Positions 35,182 through 44,850 of a DNA stretch of 64,000 nucleotides are shown here, piece by piece. Numbering within the stretch: position 1 is the first letter of the stretch; each line of letters begins with the position of its first letter. The DNA lies in assembly GCF_003576345.1 (NCBI RefSeq), contig NZ_QWGB01000007.1, positions 1 to 64,000 on the forward strand, in the 5' to 3' direction. The position numbers were made by a program, and so were the translations under genes. Below the pieces are notes generated by a model. It did no database searches. It saw only the letters and a program-made list of their open reading frames with translations, and was not told the DNA's origin. This DNA comes from Henriciella barbarensis (GTDB taxonomy: Bacteria > Pseudomonadota > Alphaproteobacteria > Caulobacterales > Hyphomonadaceae).

Positions 35182-36339
35182 TCAGCCCTGCAAAGCACCA
35201 AGAAGTGCGTCACAAACCCGATGCACCTGATCTTCAGACAGATACGGGTGCATTGGCAGGCTCAGCACCTCTTTCGAGGCACGTTCACATTCAGGCAGAC
35301 CGCCCGGAGGTGTGAGCTGCTCGAAAGCAGGCATCTGGTGGATCGGCGTATCGTAATAGATCGCGGTCGGCACGCCCTTTTCCTGCAGGGCAGCCCGGAT
35401 GGCGTCACGATCTGGCACGCGTACGGTGTAGAGACCGTAGGCGGACTCATCGCCTGCGCCGCCCGTCTGTCCCCCAACCTTGCCTGTAAGGCGCTCATCG
35501 TAGATTCTCGCGGATGCGATGCGGCGCTGGCGCTCGGCCTCGAAGATCCCGAGCTTTTCCGAGACAACGGCACATTGGATCGAGTCGCAACGGCCATTGA
35601 TGCCGACACGAATTGACTCCTTGCGGTTATCGCCGGTGCCATGCCAGCGAATGGAGCGAAGGAGGTCGCCGACTTCCTTGTCACGCACGAGAATAGCGCC
35701 GCCATCGCCGTAGCCGCCGAGTGTCTTGGTTGGATAGAAGCTGGTGGCCGTAATTTCGGCCAGCGTGCCGATCCATTTGCCTGCCTGACGACCGCCGAAA
35801 GCCTGCGCGCCGTCGGCCACGATGCGAAGATTATGCGTGTCCGCGACAGCCTGAATGGCTGCGTAGTCAGCTGGCAGGCCATACAGGTCGACAGGCATGA
35901 TGGCGCGGGCACGAAGATTCCGGTTGGCCTTCACCCGCTCAATTTTCCGCTCAAGGTCGGCGGCATCCATATTAAACGTTGCCGGATCAATATCGACGAG
36001 GACGGGTGTCGCGCCGGCAAGGAGGACCGCGTTCGCCGTCGCGTTGTAGGTAAAACCCGGAATGAAGACGGCGTCGCCATGTCCATAGCCGAGCGCGATG
36101 AGCGGCATGACCAGCGCCTGTGTCCCCGACCCGACCACGACGGCATCAGCAGCGCCGGTGAACTCGCAGAGTTTGTGCTCACACTCATCAACTTCCGGAC
36201 CGCCAATATAGCGACCGTGGTCTAGAATGGTGGTCCATCGATCTTCCAGTGCACTACGGATCGAGGCCTGCTGGGCCTTGAGGTCGAAGAACTGGATCGG
36301 CGCGTCGCCAGATGGGGTGAGTTTTTCGGCTGCGGCCAT
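35182..36339 (-). CDS. DegT/DnrJ/EryC1 sugar aminotransferase (possible GnnB-like)
   Basis: 385 residues. A PLP sugar transaminase using a nucleotide keto-sugar and glutamate. Family marks are VVGSGTQALVMPLIALG near residue 71, PGFTYNATANAV, PVDLYGLPADY near 150, ADGAQAFGG and the PLP Lys in SFYPTKTLGGYGDGGAI near 205. It lies 3 bases after a Gfo/Idh/MocA dehydrogenase on the same strand. That pairing, without neighbouring polysaccharide genes, fits GnnA/GnnB, which put a 3-amino group on UDP-GlcNAc for amide-linked lipid A. Other amino-sugar pathways remain possible. Confidence 0.9.
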   Translation of the reverse strand: MAAAEKLTPSGDAPIQFFDLKAQQASIRSALEDRWTTILDHGRYIGGPEVDECEHKLCEFTGAADAVVVGSGTQALVMPLIALGYGHGDAVFIPGFTYNATANAVLLAGATPVLVDIDPATFNMDAADLERKIERVKANRNLRARAIMPVDLYGLPADYAAIQAVADTHNLRIVADGAQAFGGRQAGKWIGTLAEITATSFYPTKTLGGYGDGGAILVRDKEVGDLLRSIRWHGTGDNRKESIRVGINGRCDSIQCAVVSEKLGIFEAERQRRIASARIYDERLTGKVGGQTGGAGDESAYGLYTVRVPDRDAIRAALQEKGVPTAIYYDTPIHQMPAFEQLTPPGGLPECERASKEVLSLPMHPYLSEDQVHRVCDALLGALQG

Positions 36340-36342
36340 GGG

Positions 36343-37260
36343 TCAGGCTCCAGTGTTTGTTTTTATCGTTGTTTCGAGAACTTCAGCCACGCGCACAGCT
36401 TCAACTGCTTCGCGCCCGGGCACAAGGACAGGGCCCTTGCCAAGGCAGGCCGCAAAGAAGGCGTGGTCGGCGGCGCCGAGCGGGTCTGGCAGGGATCGCG
36501 AGACGTCGGCGCGCACCTCGAACGGCGTCGTGTTGCGAACGTCACGAGTCAGAAAATCGATCTCAATCTCACCACTCTTGAAGGCAAGACGCATCCCGCG
36601 GCGGCGGTTTTCAGCAGCACGGCTGGACGTTACTATGGCCCGTGAACCTTCGCCGAACCCAAGGGTTGCAGTCGCCGTATCAATATGGCCGGAGTGAATG
36701 ACCGCCCCCTGCCCTTCTACGCTGCTGGCGCGGCCCATCAGGCACGCGACCATATCCAGATCATGGATCATGAGATCGAATATCACTGACACATCACCGG
36801 CTCGGCCAGTTGGCGCAGGAGGGCTTTCACGCCAGGCTTCGATTTTAACTGGTGTCTCTGGTAGGTCGAACAGCCCCATCGCCTTGAGCACCAGGCGTTC
36901 CTGATGCCCGACCTGTAAAACAAGCTCCGCCGCATCTGCCTGCGCCGCCAGCGTTTTCGCCGCTTCACCCGAAAGGGCGAGCGGCTTTTCTACCAGCACA
37001 TGACAATTGGCACCGAGCGCCGCCTCGACAGTGTCAGCGTGATAGGTTGCTGGGCACACGATGATCACAGCGTCCGCTGAATCGAAGAGATCAGCCTGCG
37101 AAGCGAACGACTTCACACCATGCTTGTTTGCCAGTTCGCTTGAACGTGCAGCGTCCGGATCAAAAACGCCGATAAATTCCGCTGTCTGGGATTCTGCAAT
37201 CTTGCCCGCATGATAGCCGCCGAAGACGCCTGCACCGATCAAGCCTGTTTTGAGAGACAT
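36343..37260 (-). CDS. Gfo/Idh/MocA family sugar oxidoreductase (possible GnnA-like)
   Basis: 305 residues. The Rossmann NAD(P) motif GLIGAGVFGGYHAGKI begins at residue 6. VEKPLALSGE near 95 carries the catalytic-region Lys of the family, and DLMIHDLDMVACL near 170 the Asp/His pair. The product would be a 3-keto nucleotide sugar for the following aminotransferase, three bases downstream. In other bacteria, an alternative lipid A route uses such a GnnA step before GnnB. Starts at ATG 37260. Confidence 0.88.
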   Translation of the reverse strand: MSLKTGLIGAGVFGGYHAGKIAESQTAEFIGVFDPDAARSSELANKHGVKSFASQADLFDSADAVIIVCPATYHADTVEAALGANCHVLVEKPLALSGEAAKTLAAQADAAELVLQVGHQERLVLKAMGLFDLPETPVKIEAWRESPPAPTGRAGDVSVIFDLMIHDLDMVACLMGRASSVEGQGAVIHSGHIDTATATLGFGEGSRAIVTSSRAAENRRRGMRLAFKSGEIEIDFLTRDVRNTTPFEVRADVSRSLPDPLGAADHAFFAACLGKGPVLVPGREAVEAVRVAEVLETTIKTNTGA

Positions 37261-37435
37261 GTAACTTACTCCAGATTAGCTGCCCCATCGCACTCCACCG
37301 CGCTGACACGCAAGCAGGCGGCACAGAACACAAGGTCAAAGACTCTTGCGAATTCTTTCGTCACTGGCTTCACAGAGGCGCCATGTTGACCCATGTTGCC
37401 GCTCGAAACCTATCAAATATGTGAGGAAGCGCGAT

Positions 37436-38458
37436 ATGTCAGACATGAATGGAACGGGCTGGGCCCTGGCGAAACGTCCGGTGGGGATGCCCGAGATGGA
37501 CGACTTCAAGACAGTCAATGTGTCCGCCCCTGCCCCGAAAGAGGGTGAAATTCAGGTTCGCAATAGCTGGATGTCTGTCGACCCATACATGCGCGGCCGC
37601 ATGTATGACCGCGAAAGCTATGTACCTCCTTTCCAGATCGGCGAGTTGCTCACGGGCGGCGCCGTCGGACACGTACAGGCATCGGCTCACCCCGATTATT
37701 CAGAAGGCGACCTCATCGTGTCGATGGCAGGCTGGCGTGACGTGTGGACCGGCAAACCGCAGGAAAACATGGTCAACAAGGTCCCACAGACTGGCCTGCC
37801 TGAATCGGCTTTGCTCGGTATCGCAGGTATGCCGGGACTGACCGCTTATGCGGGTATTCTGCGGGTCGCAGATCTCAAGGAAGGTGACACCGTATTCGTA
37901 TCCGGTGCAGCAGGCGCAGTTGGCTCTACTGTTGTGCAGATCGCGAAGATCAAGAACTGCACGGTTATTGGCTCTGCTGGCGGCAGCGAAAAGTGCAATC
38001 TCGTCAAGGAACTCGGGGCGGATCATGTGATCGATTACAAGGCGCACGATAGCTACGAAGCCCTGCTGGGCGCCCTGAAGAAGGCCGCTCCGAAAGGGAT
38101 CGACGTCTATTTTGACAATGTTGGCGGCGACCATCTGCAAGCCGCTATCGAATGCGCGCGTCCGATGGGACGTTTTGCGATCTGCGGCATGATCAGCCAG
38201 TACAATGCAACCGACGTTCAGCCGGGCCCGAACAACATTATTCAGGTCGTCGGCAAACAGCTGACACTCAAGGGCTTTATCGTATCGACTTACGCAGATA
38301 TGCAGCCGCAATTCCTCAAGGACATGGCCACCTGGATCCAGAATGGCGACATGAAATTCGAGGAGACTGTAATGGAAGGTATCGAGATGGCGCCAGAAGC
38401 GTTCCTCGGCCTGTTCCAGGGTCGCAACAAAGGGAAGATGCTCGTCAAACTCGCCTGA
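37436..38458 (+). CDS. NADPH-dependent medium-chain oxidoreductase (CurA/LTB4DH-like)
   Basis: 340 residues. A zinc-free MDR enzyme that reduces alkenal/enone double bonds with NADPH. The pattern is GWALAKRPVGMPEMDDF at the start, MSVDPYMRGRMYD near 45, the dinucleotide-binding VSGAAGAVGSTVVQIAK near 150, then YFDNVGGDHLQAAIEC and LFQGRNKGKMLVKL at the end. The ATG at 37436 is chosen, as the 30 residues before it look non-coding. Divergent from the oxidoreductase gene by 175 bases. Confidence 0.92.
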   Translation: MSDMNGTGWALAKRPVGMPEMDDFKTVNVSAPAPKEGEIQVRNSWMSVDPYMRGRMYDRESYVPPFQIGELLTGGAVGHVQASAHPDYSEGDLIVSMAGWRDVWTGKPQENMVNKVPQTGLPESALLGIAGMPGLTAYAGILRVADLKEGDTVFVSGAAGAVGSTVVQIAKIKNCTVIGSAGGSEKCNLVKELGADHVIDYKAHDSYEALLGALKKAAPKGIDVYFDNVGGDHLQAAIECARPMGRFAICGMISQYNATDVQPGPNNIIQVVGKQLTLKGFIVSTYADMQPQFLKDMATWIQNGDMKFEETVMEGIEMAPEAFLGLFQGRNKGKMLVKLA

Positions 38459-38482
38459 GCATACCCCGCATGGAGGTAAGTC

Positions 38483-39391
38483 ATGGCGCGTCTCTTCGAC
38501 GCTTACATCATCGTGGACTGGAGCGCGGCAAGCAAACCCGCGCTCGGCGCCAACTCGGTCTGGGTTGGCGCCCTCGCCCGCGACGCACGTCTGAAATTTC
38601 AGTTTCAGGCCGCTAATCCGTCGACCCGCAAAAAGGCTCGGGAGCTTATCCAGGGGCTCGTCGAACGGTTTGTGAAGCGCGGCGACAAGGTTCTCGTCGG
38701 CTTTGATTTCAGTTTGGGTTATCCGAGCGGAACGGCCGCACTCGCGGGAGTGTCGAAAGACAAGCCTGCTTGGCAAGCCATGCACGAATATCTCGCCTCG
38801 AAGATCAAGGAGACGGACGACAACAGCAATACGCGTTTCGCGGTCGCTGCGAGCCTCAACTATGCCATGAGCAAGGGCCCGCTCCCTTTCTGGGGCGCGC
38901 CAGCGCGCGACCGGTTGACGACCCTTGCGTCAACCAAAGGCAATTTCGACGATATCCGCCTCGAAGAATACCGCCGCGTGGAACGCTGGGTACGTGAGCA
39001 TTACAAGGCAAAGCCGAAATCAAGCTGGCAGCTTTATGGCGCAGGCTCGGTTGGCAGCCAATCGGTCCTGGGTATCCCCACCGTTCAGGCGCTTCGCCAT
39101 TCCCTGCCGAACGGCAAGATCTGGCCTTTCGAAACGGGTCTGGCACCCATGGATGCCGAAACGCTCGAAGGAACCGATGTGGTCTTCGCAGAAGTGTATC
39201 CCTCCATCGTTGACGCAAAGCCACGCCCTGGTGAGGTGATGGACCAAGCGCAGGTGGAAGCACTTGCCCGTCACTATTACAGGCTCGACGAGGCGGGGCG
39301 CCTCGGTGCCCTTTTCGGCCCACCTGAAGCCCTCACAAGCGAAGAAATTACACAGATTGAGGGTGAAGAAGGGTGGATTCTGCTGAAATAG
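38483..39391 (+). CDS. Uncharacterised protein, possibly DUF429/RNase H-like fold
   Basis: 302 residues, soluble, no signal. The start YIIVDWSAASKPALG with the strand motif VLVGFDFSLGYPSG near 70 and VFAEVYPSIVDAKP near 230 is suggestive of the RNase H-like DUF429 proteins (acidic residues at strand ends). I cannot confirm a family. GGAGG lies 8 bases before the ATG. It begins 24 bases after the MDR gene, so the two are likely co-transcribed. Confidence 0.7.
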   Translation: MARLFDAYIIVDWSAASKPALGANSVWVGALARDARLKFQFQAANPSTRKKARELIQGLVERFVKRGDKVLVGFDFSLGYPSGTAALAGVSKDKPAWQAMHEYLASKIKETDDNSNTRFAVAASLNYAMSKGPLPFWGAPARDRLTTLASTKGNFDDIRLEEYRRVERWVREHYKAKPKSSWQLYGAGSVGSQSVLGIPTVQALRHSLPNGKIWPFETGLAPMDAETLEGTDVVFAEVYPSIVDAKPRPGEVMDQAQVEALARHYYRLDEAGRLGALFGPPEALTSEEITQIEGEEGWILLK

Positions 39392-39486
39392 CCCGTGGTT
39401 ATTGGGTTTTCAGCATATCTACCCAACTCGAATCGTGTAGAAAACTCATACGGCACAGAATCGCCGTTAACAAAGAGGAGTGCCCA

Positions 39487-39753
39487 ATGAATAAGGGTGA
39501 ACTTACAAAAGCCGTCGCAGAATCTGCTGGCATGTCACAAGCAGACGCCGGCAAAGCGGTGGACGCAGTCTTCGATACCATTTCAGGCGCAGTGAAAGAC
39601 CGTAAGCAGGTCGCTATTGCCGGCTTTGGTACTTTCCACGCAAAGACCCGTGGCGCACGCGAAGGCCGTAACCCGGCAACCGGCGAAACGATCCAGATCG
39701 CTGAGAAGACCTCCGGTGCTTTCAAGCCAGCTTCGGCTCTGAAAGACATCTAG
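39487..39753 (+). CDS. hup: HU-family nucleoid DNA-binding protein
   Basis: 88 residues, the standard HU length. MNKGELTKAVAESAGMS at the start, GFGTFHAKTRGAREGRNPATGE with the DNA-contacting Pro in RNPATGE, then FKPASALKD. Preceded by GAGGAG, 6 bases before the ATG at 39487; the open frame upstream of it is not coding. Its TAG overlaps the stop of the convergent MATE gene (CTAG). Its terminator lies inside that gene's 3' end. Confidence 0.97.
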   Translation: MNKGELTKAVAESAGMSQADAGKAVDAVFDTISGAVKDRKQVAIAGFGTFHAKTRGAREGRNPATGETIQIAEKTSGAFKPASALKDI

Positions 39754-41150
39754 GTCCGATCAGGAACCTTTTCAGGGCGGCGCGCCGGCTTTAGCTGGCG
39801 CGCCGCTTTTGATTCCAGCAGAGCTGTCTGTGCAATGCCTGCGACAAGCGAAGCTATGAGAACCGCCTGCATCATGCCCATGGCACCGCCACCGCGCTCC
39901 ATACCAAAATACCAGGTCAATGGCAGCATGAGCAGGAAGTAGGAACCGAGATGAATGAAAGTCGGTGGCCAGATGACATTTTGCGCGCGCATCGCCATCG
40001 AGGCGACGTTCTGAAGTCCGTCGAAGACGATCACTAGCGATGTGAAGCCGATAATCGGCACGAGGGCAGCATGGATCGCAACGCCCGCGACCTCAGCATC
40101 TGATCGGATCAGGATCGAAGCTAGTTGCTTGCTGAATACCCAAACAAGCAAGCCAAGTAGTACGCCGATGAGCAGGGTCGCGATAATCCCAAGCCGGGAC
40201 GCTTCACGTACCTGGTCGGCATTCTTGCGCCCATAGGCTTCGGCGACACGGACGCTTGTCGCGGTTCCCAGGCCCAGGAACGCCATAAAGCAGAAGCCGA
40301 TGACGTGGATCGCCATGCCGTAGATCGTATTCACGGCGGTGCTGATCAGCGTCGCAATGATGAAGGTCGAATTGAACCCACCCCATTCGGCGACATTCGA
40401 AACGGCTGTCCCATACCCGACAGAGAACATGCGGCGCCCTTCATCTGCTGGCGCTTCACCGGAGGGGTTGAAGGCAGGTGTCATCTTCCAGACGGCGACG
40501 AGAAACAGCACAACCAGAAACCAGCGCGTGCCCGTTGTCGCTATTGCAACACCGTCCGCACCGAGCTTGGGCATTCCCCACCACCCGGCAACGACGGCAA
40601 GATCAATAACCAGATTGACCAGTACGCCAGCATACATGATCGCCGTTACGATCAGAGGCCGCCTGAGCGCCTCAAGATAGGACCCTGCGACATGGGTCAG
40701 CATATGGCCGATGAGGCCGAGAGCAAGGATACGCGTGACCGACGCGGTGCCGGAGGCGACGCTTTCATCAAACCCGAAGAGCCGAAACATCGGCCCCGCC
40801 GTCAGGAAAATTACGACGGTCAGAATAACGCCGAACCAGAGCGAGAACCGAATGCCCCGCCTGAAGATACGTCCGGTATCCTTACCCTGCCCTATGCCAG
40901 CCAGCTCGGCCGTTAGGACGGAAACGCCCATCAATAGGCCCATGGTCAGACCAAGCGACACACCGATTGGCAGCCAGGAATTGAGTACAAAGGGAACTTC
41001 TTCCGGCGCATTCTGACCGAGAACGATGACGTCGGTCAGGCCCATCAGCATCATCGCAGCGCGCGAGACGGCAATCGGCCCTGAAAGCCGCAAAAGGTCT
41101 GCAATGTCAGATGGCCGCGCCCAAGCGGGCCAAACCCGCCTACGGCGCAT
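39750..41150 (-). CDS. MATE-family multidrug efflux transporter
   Basis: 466 residues with twelve hydrophobic segments, the MATE pattern. Typical stretches are LRLSGPIAVSRAAMMLMGLTDV near residue 22, GMPKLGADGVAIATTGTRWF near 195 and the paired second half (LGTATSVRVAEAYGRKNADQV). It exports cationic drugs or metabolites by Na+ or H+ antiport. The C-terminal tail (LESKAARQLKPARRPEKVPDRT) contains the hup terminator in the opposite sense. Alone on its strand; the next gene, DAHP synthase, is 17 bases upstream and may share its transcript. Confidence 0.92.
   Translation of the reverse strand: MRRRRVWPAWARPSDIADLLRLSGPIAVSRAAMMLMGLTDVIVLGQNAPEEVPFVLNSWLPIGVSLGLTMGLLMGVSVLTAELAGIGQGKDTGRIFRRGIRFSLWFGVILTVVIFLTAGPMFRLFGFDESVASGTASVTRILALGLIGHMLTHVAGSYLEALRRPLIVTAIMYAGVLVNLVIDLAVVAGWWGMPKLGADGVAIATTGTRWFLVVLFLVAVWKMTPAFNPSGEAPADEGRRMFSVGYGTAVSNVAEWGGFNSTFIIATLISTAVNTIYGMAIHVIGFCFMAFLGLGTATSVRVAEAYGRKNADQVREASRLGIIATLLIGVLLGLLVWVFSKQLASILIRSDAEVAGVAIHAALVPIIGFTSLVIVFDGLQNVASMAMRAQNVIWPPTFIHLGSYFLLMLPLTWYFGMERGGGAMGMMQAVLIASLVAGIAQTALLESKAARQLKPARRPEKVPDRT
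39777..39810 (+). terminator. Rho-independent terminator of hup, inside the MATE coding region
   Basis: A 13-bp stem of GC-rich bases (39777-39789 with 39794-39806, one G-T wobble), loop TTTA, then TTTTG. It begins 24 bases after the hup stop and lies wholly inside the last codons of the convergent MATE gene, which encodes it as protein on the other strand. Confidence 0.85.
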
Positions 41151-41166
41151 GGCGCTGTCTCCCCAG

Positions 41167-42546
41167 TCAGCTCGCCTGGCGAGCTTCGGCGTTCACCGCC
41201 TCTTTCATCAGCTGGAGCTTCTCTGCGATCAGGAAGGCAAGTTCAAGCGCCTGTTCGCCATTCAGGCGAGGATCACAATGAGTGTGGTATCGCGATGACA
41301 GGTCTGCTTCGGAGATCGCCTGTGCACCACCAATGCACTCGGTGACGTCTTGACCGGTCATCTCAAAGTGCACACCGCCCGGGTAACAGCCTTCGCTGGA
41401 GACGATGTCGATGAACTGGCTGACTTCCGACAGGATGCGGTCAACCGGGCGCGTTTTAAAGCCGCTATCGGTCTTCAGCGTGTTCCCATGCATTGGGTCA
41501 CAGGACCAGACGACGTTGCGCCCGCTCTTCTTGATGGCGCGAACAAGCGGTGGAAGACCTTCCTTCACGCCCTCCGAGCCGAAGCGTGAGATAAGCGTGA
41601 TGCGGCCTGCCTCGTCCTTCGGGTTCAGCGTTTCGATCAGGCGAAGTAGCTCATCGGTTTCCATGCCCGGGCCACACTTGATGCCAAGCGGATTATGGAT
41701 GCCTTTGCAGAACTCCACATGCGCGTGATCGACCTGACGCGTGCGGTGACCGATCCACAGCATGTGCGCAGATGTGTCGTACCAGTCGCCGGACGTTGAA
41801 TCGACGCGGGTCATTGCCTCTTCAAAGCCGAGCAGAAGCGCTTCGTGAGAGGTGTAGACGTCAACCTGGGCCATTTGCGGCACGGTCTTGGAGCTGACGC
41901 CACACGCTTCCATGAAGGAAAGCGCGTCAGTGATACGCTCTGCGAGTGCCTTGTAGCGCTCAGCCTGAGGCGAGCGGTCTACGAAGCCGAGCATCCAGCG
42001 GTGAACGTTTGCGAGATCTGCATAACCGCCCTGCGAGAAGGCGCGAACGAGGTTCAGCGTCGAGGCCGATTGCGAATAGCTCTGAATAAGGCGTTCCGGA
42101 TCCGGCATCCGCGACTCCGGCGTGAAGTCCATGCCGTTGATATTGTCGCCTCGATAGGATGGCAGCGTAACGCCATCAATTGTTTCGATCGGCGCTGAGC
42201 GTGGCTTGCCGAACTGGCCCGCAAGGCGGCCGACTTTCACGACCGGTTTGGACGCAGCGAACGTCAGAACAACTGCCATCTGCAGCATCACGCGCAGCGT
42301 ATCGCGGATATTGTCGGCGCTGAATTCCTTGAAGCTTTCAGCGCAATCGCCACCCTGAAGCAGGAAGGCCTCGCCCCTGGACACCGTCGCAAGCTGTTGC
42401 TTCAGCCTGCGGACTTCGCCGGCAAAGACGAGCGGTGGAAACGCCTTCAGGCGCCCTTCTACATTCGCAAGAGCATCTACGTCCGGATAGTCATCCGGGA
42501 TGTGATTGGCGGGCCGTGCCCTCCAGCTGTTTGGCGTCCAGGTCAT
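41167..42546 (-). CDS. aroG: Class II 3-deoxy-7-phosphoheptulonate (DAHP) synthase
   Basis: 459 residues of the plant/Mycobacterium-type class II family, which condenses phosphoenolpyruvate and erythrose 4-phosphate to enter the shikimate pathway. It has [16 protein letters not shown] near the start, [12 protein letters not shown] near 63 with the metal-binding Cys, [13 protein letters not shown] near 108, and [11 protein letters not shown] near 350 (metal-binding His). The ATG at 42546 has GGAG 8 bases upstream; the ATG at 42552 is too close to it. Confidence 0.95.
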   Translation of the reverse strand: MTWTPNSWRARPANHIPDDYPDVDALANVEGRLKAFPPLVFAGEVRRLKQQLATVSRGEAFLLQGGDCAESFKEFSADNIRDTLRVMLQMAVVLTFAASKPVVKVGRLAGQFGKPRSAPIETIDGVTLPSYRGDNINGMDFTPESRMPDPERLIQSYSQSASTLNLVRAFSQGGYADLANVHRWMLGFVDRSPQAERYKALAERITDALSFMEACGVSSKTVPQMAQVDVYTSHEALLLGFEEAMTRVDSTSGDWYDTSAHMLWIGHRTRQVDHAHVEFCKGIHNPLGIKCGPGMETDELLRLIETLNPKDEAGRITLISRFGSEGVKEGLPPLVRAIKKSGRNVVWSCDPMHGNTLKTDSGFKTRPVDRILSEVSQFIDIVSSEGCYPGGVHFEMTGQDVTECIGGAQAISEADLSSRYHTHCDPRLNGEQALELAFLIAEKLQLMKEAVNAEARQAS

Positions 42547-42686
42547 ATTCATATCTCCAGAGCGGGGCGTATTAGCGGCCTCCGTTCGAATGGGCAAGTT
42601 TTACCACAAATGAGGCTGTTGTATCGCGACCAATGCAGTTTGCGAGCGGTCCGGGCACCACATCCGCAAGATTTAACCGCGTTGTA

Positions 42687-44087
42687 TTAAGCTGGCTCGG
42701 TTTCCGGCACCCATTTCTGGCGCAAGGTGACGATCTCTTCCGCAATGGTCGGGTGGACAGCACAGGTCGCATCGAACTGAGATTTCGTGGCGCCCATCTT
42801 TACTGCAACGCCGATCATCTGGATCATCTCGCCAGCGTCGGGGCTGACGATGTGTACGCCGACCACCTGATCGGTCTCGCCATTCACCACGAGTTTGATC
42901 ATGACACGCTCGGGGTCATCCAGAAGCATTGTCTTCATTGGCCGAAACTTCGTCTTGTAGATGTCGACCTTGTCGAGCGTCTTGCGGGCTTCGGCCTCAG
43001 TCATGCCGACCGTGCCCACTTCTGGCTGGGTAAAGACAGCCGAGGCGACATTGTCATGCTCGAAGTGCCATTCCTTGTCGCCGAAGATCGTATCAGCAAA
43101 GGCATGACCCTCACGAATGGCGACCGGCGTTAGCTGGATGCGATCCGTCACGTCGCCTACGGCAAATATATTCGGGACGCTGGTGCGTGAGCTATCGTCA
43201 ACGATGACGGCGCCCGTGTCAGAAAGTTTGACGCCTGCCGCGTCGCAGCCGAGTCCATCCGTCGCCGCCCGGCGGCCGACTGCCATCACTATTCTATCGG
43301 CGTTTATCTCCATGCCGTTGCTCAGCTTTATGCAGTAAGGACATTCTTCTCCTTCGACTTCGCGGATTTCCTCGAAGACGGCAGAGGTGACGACCCGGAC
43401 GCCAGCTTCCTTTAGTCCTTCGTGAACGGCCGTGCGGACGTCCCAGTCAAAACCTTTCAGAACGGTGTCGCCGCGGTAGACGAGGCATGTATCAACGCCG
43501 AGGCCAGCGAAGATATGGGCAAACTCACAGGCGATGTATCCACCGCCGGCAATGACGACCCGTTTCGGGAGTTCGTCGAGGAGAAAAACCTCGTTTGAGG
43601 TCATCGTGTACTCAACACCAGGCAGTTCTTCCGCCGACGGCCGCCATGGTGTGCCGCCTGTCGCGATCAGCACCCGGTCGACCGTAAATGTCTTGCCGCT
43701 CTCCTTGAGGACGACGGTGTGAGCGTCCTTCAACTCTGCACGTTCTTCGAACACGTCGACGCCGGCGTTGGCCAGATTGCGCAGATAAATGCCGGATAGC
43801 CGATCGACCTCCGCGTGCATGGCCGACATGAAAGCGGGGAAATCAAACCCCTTCTCTTCTACCTGCCAGCCATACTGACGGGCTTCCTTGATCTTGCGGC
43901 CATAGTCGCTCGCATAAACCATGAACTTCTTGGGGACGCAGCCGCGGATAACGCAGGTGCCGCCAATACGGTACTCTTCCGCAATGGCCACACGCGCGCC
44001 ATTTTGAGCGGCGATCCGCGCGGCACGTACGCCGCCGGAGCCCGCGCCGATGACGAACAGATCGAAGTCGTATTGAGCTTCAGCCAT
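42687..44087 (-). CDS. gor: Glutathione-disulfide reductase
   Basis: 466 residues. It uses NADPH to reduce glutathione disulfide. The FAD motif GAGSGGVRAARIAA is near residue 15, the redox pair in GGTCVIRGCVPKK near 45, the second dinucleotide site VIAGGGYIACEFAHIFAGLG near 170, and the dimer-interface His in ATCAVHPTIAEE near the end (HPT). The Lys after CVIRGC and the Arg-rich NADP pocket suit a Gor rather than a mercuric or lipoamide enzyme. It ends 55 bases after the rpiA gene on the same strand. Confidence 0.95.
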   Translation of the reverse strand: MAEAQYDFDLFVIGAGSGGVRAARIAAQNGARVAIAEEYRIGGTCVIRGCVPKKFMVYASDYGRKIKEARQYGWQVEEKGFDFPAFMSAMHAEVDRLSGIYLRNLANAGVDVFEERAELKDAHTVVLKESGKTFTVDRVLIATGGTPWRPSAEELPGVEYTMTSNEVFLLDELPKRVVIAGGGYIACEFAHIFAGLGVDTCLVYRGDTVLKGFDWDVRTAVHEGLKEAGVRVVTSAVFEEIREVEGEECPYCIKLSNGMEINADRIVMAVGRRAATDGLGCDAAGVKLSDTGAVIVDDSSRTSVPNIFAVGDVTDRIQLTPVAIREGHAFADTIFGDKEWHFEHDNVASAVFTQPEVGTVGMTEAEARKTLDKVDIYKTKFRPMKTMLLDDPERVMIKLVVNGETDQVVGVHIVSPDAGEMIQMIGVAVKMGATKSQFDATCAVHPTIAEEIVTLRQKWVPETEPA

Positions 44088-44141
44088 CGAGAAATTCCTT
44101 CCGGTACTTTTAACCTGCCAGCTTAGGTGGCGGCACTGGCT

Positions 44142-44840
44142 TCAATATTCAAATATTGAAGCCCCATCATCGCTGCCAATAATTACTGTGCGGGCAAGAC
44201 CGATGAACAGACCGTGCTCCACCACGCCGGGGATGACTGACAGGAGTTCGGCCGCATAGGCCGGATCTGGAATAACTGAACAGGCGCAATCGAGAATATA
44301 ATTGCCGCCATCGGTTACCAGCGGTTTGTCACCACTTCCCCGGCGCACGTCGATACGTGGCCGTGACACGCCTGACGTCTTGAGCGCGTCGTAGACCTTC
44401 TTGGCAGTGATGGTGAAACCGAAGGGCGTGACCTCCACGGGAAGTGGGAAAGAGCCGAGCACTTCCACCTGCTTTGAGGGGTCCGCGATCACGATCATGA
44501 GGTCGCTGGCATTCGCGATGATTTTTTCTCGTAGAAGTGCCGCGCCGCCGCCTTTTATGAGTTGAGCCTGATCATCAACCTCATCGGCACCGTCCACGGT
44601 GAGATGAATGCGATCAACTTGTTCAACAGGTACTAACGGCACCCCGAGCGATTCAGCCAGACGGCGCGTTTCCTCGCTGGTCGGCACGCCGCGCACAACA
44701 AGACCATCCGCAATTTCGTCTGCCAGCGCCTCGACGAAGAATTTCGCGGTGGAGCCGGTGCCAAGACCAAGTGTCATCCCGTCTTCGACAAACTCGATAG
44801 CGGCCGTCGCCGCGTTTTCCTTTTCGCGTTCAAACGCCAA
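44142..44840 (-). CDS. rpiA: Ribose-5-phosphate isomerase A (TTG start)
   Basis: 232 residues. It interconverts ribose 5-phosphate and ribulose 5-phosphate. RpiA marks are GLGTGSTAKFFVEAL near 27, LTVDGADEVDDQAQLIKGGGAALLREKI near 80 (catalytic Asp/Glu/Lys) and TDGGNYILDCA near 182. The frame runs to 44960, but that would overlap glmU; the TTG at 44840, preceded by AGGAG 7 bases upstream, gives the normal length. It starts 10 bases after the glmU stop. Confidence 0.95.
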   Translation of the reverse strand: MAFEREKENAATAAIEFVEDGMTLGLGTGSTAKFFVEALADEIADGLVVRGVPTSEETRRLAESLGVPLVPVEQVDRIHLTVDGADEVDDQAQLIKGGGAALLREKIIANASDLMIVIADPSKQVEVLGSFPLPVEVTPFGFTITAKKVYDALKTSGVSRPRIDVRRGSGDKPLVTDGGNYILDCACSVIPDPAYAAELLSVIPGVVEHGLFIGLARTVIIGSDDGASIFEY

Positions 44841-44850
44841 TTCTTGTCTC

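Noticed and set aside
37700-38785. Minus-strand open frame of 361 codons
   Set aside because: Antisense to the oxidoreductase and the next gene; no family resemblance.
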